This document shows positions 63,684-64,000 of a DNA stretch of 64,000 bases, piece after piece. The translations under genes were made by a program, and so were the position numbers. The notes beneath the pieces are model-generated. The model did no database searches, was not told the origin of the DNA, and saw only the letters and a list, made by a program, of their open reading frames with translations. The stretch comes from Vreelandella arcis. Its GTDB lineage: Bacteria > Pseudomonadota > Gammaproteobacteria > Pseudomonadales > Halomonadaceae. The stretch spans positions 94,759 through 158,758 of the forward strand of contig NZ_FNII01000010.1 of NCBI RefSeq assembly GCF_900103865.1. Direction: 5' to 3'. How positions within the stretch are numbered: the first letter of the stretch is position 1; each line of letters starts with the position of its first letter.

Positions 63684-64000
63684 CCGCAGCACTTTGGATC
63701 ACACAGTAGAGGAAGGAGGGCCAGCGCCGGTACCCTCTCGACTTTACCGACCAAAGTGAAGCAGAGCATGGGATACCGACAGCTGACCCAAGCCCAACGA
63801 TACCAAATTTTTGCTTATCTTGAGACCGGCATCAGCCAGCGACAAATAGCCAAGGCTATTGGGGTGCACAGCAGCACCATTAGCCGGGAGATAAAGCGCA
63901 ATGGGCTTACGACTGGCTATGCGCCCGAGCAGGCGCAATCGAGAAGTGATCAGCGCCGACGCAGCGCCTGGAAAGTGACGAAGCGCCTGCCAAGCCTGAT
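63663..64000 (+). mobile_element. IS30-family insertion sequence, left part
   Basis: From about 63663 the chemoreceptor reading frame is replaced by sequence leading to an IS30-type transposase. The exact left end is not fixed; GTGATCC at 63661 and GGATCAC at 63696 form a short inverted pair near it. The right end and any target duplication lie beyond the window. Confidence 0.65.
63768..64000 (+). CDS. IS30-family transposase, N-terminal part
   Basis: The first 77 codons of an IS30-family transposase, running off the window. The N-terminal HTH reads QLTQAQRYQIFAYLETGISQ followed by RQIAKAIGVHSSTISREIKR, the family's DNA-end-binding domain. The DDE catalytic domain would lie beyond 64000. Confidence 0.88.
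   Translation, partial: MGYRQLTQAQRYQIFAYLETGISQRQIAKAIGVHSSTISREIKRNGLTTGYAPEQAQSRSDQRRRSAWKVTKRLPSL

Overview
The window is bacterial chromosome from a gammaproteobacterium, most likely a halomonad (Halomonas and relatives). No 16S gene is present, so this rests on gene content: a TRAP uptake system, a DoeA/creatinase-like M24 protein, phosphatidylcholine synthase, an AidB-type dehydrogenase, YbiT, GabR-GabDT and a ZipA-like paralogue, on DNA of moderately high GC. No rRNA, tRNA or CRISPR array was seen. Genes are dense, and AT-rich stretches at about 22.7-24.0, 46.1-46.8 and 62.8-63.2 kb stand out.

Layout. 0-9 kb (minus strand): a partial SDR gene, a toxin remnant, a TRAP transporter (dctPQM) with a D-Ala-D-Ala dipeptidase gene and a LysR regulator, then a D-amino-acid dehydrogenase gene led by a tandem glycine riboswitch, and aidB. 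9-18 kb: housekeeping and small membrane genes (ChaC-like, CbiX-like, ybiT, ZipA-like, TspO, OYE reductase, M24 homologue, TSUP permease, lytic transglycosylase). 18-22.6 kb: gabR divergent from gabD-gabT. 22.6-24.9 kb: a short integron-like cassette array (two attC-like sites, two unknown ORFs, no integrase), bounded by two copies of the photolyase gene 3' end. 24.9-31 kb: photolyase, an ABM monooxygenase, a beta-alanine-type aminotransferase with mmsA and a TetR regulator. 31-46 kb: transporters and regulators, class I aldolase, a small heat-shock pair with a sigma-32 promoter, PhzF, two MocR regulators, an ECF sigma/anti-sigma/fasciclin module, tag with a degenerate second copy, and pcs. 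46-50 kb: a LysE gene broken by a stop codon, ybaK and codAB.

50-58 kb is an inserted block. An operon colinear with E. coli ydcSTUV-patD (polyamine-type ABC importer plus gamma-aminobutyraldehyde dehydrogenase), with a LysR gene, lies between two 414-bp direct repeats, each made of the codB 5' end, the intergenic spacer and the tetR 3' end. The left copy has an intact codB and a cut tetR. The right copy has a cut codB and an intact tetR. This is the structure left by homologous (Campbell-type) integration of a circle or by equivalent recombination with DNA from a related strain. 58-63 kb: the tetR gene with a palindromic operator and a divergent RND efflux pair. 63-64 kb: a sigma-28-driven chemoreceptor gene cut by an IS30-family element that runs off the window.

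Functional links. The ydc-patD block would make GABA from putrescine-derived aldehyde, and gabTD elsewhere in the window would take GABA to succinate. The TRAP-dipeptidase-DadA neighbourhood looks like a route for D-alanine dipeptide or related D-amino-acid use. The aminotransferase-mmsA pair fits beta-alanine breakdown to acetyl-CoA.
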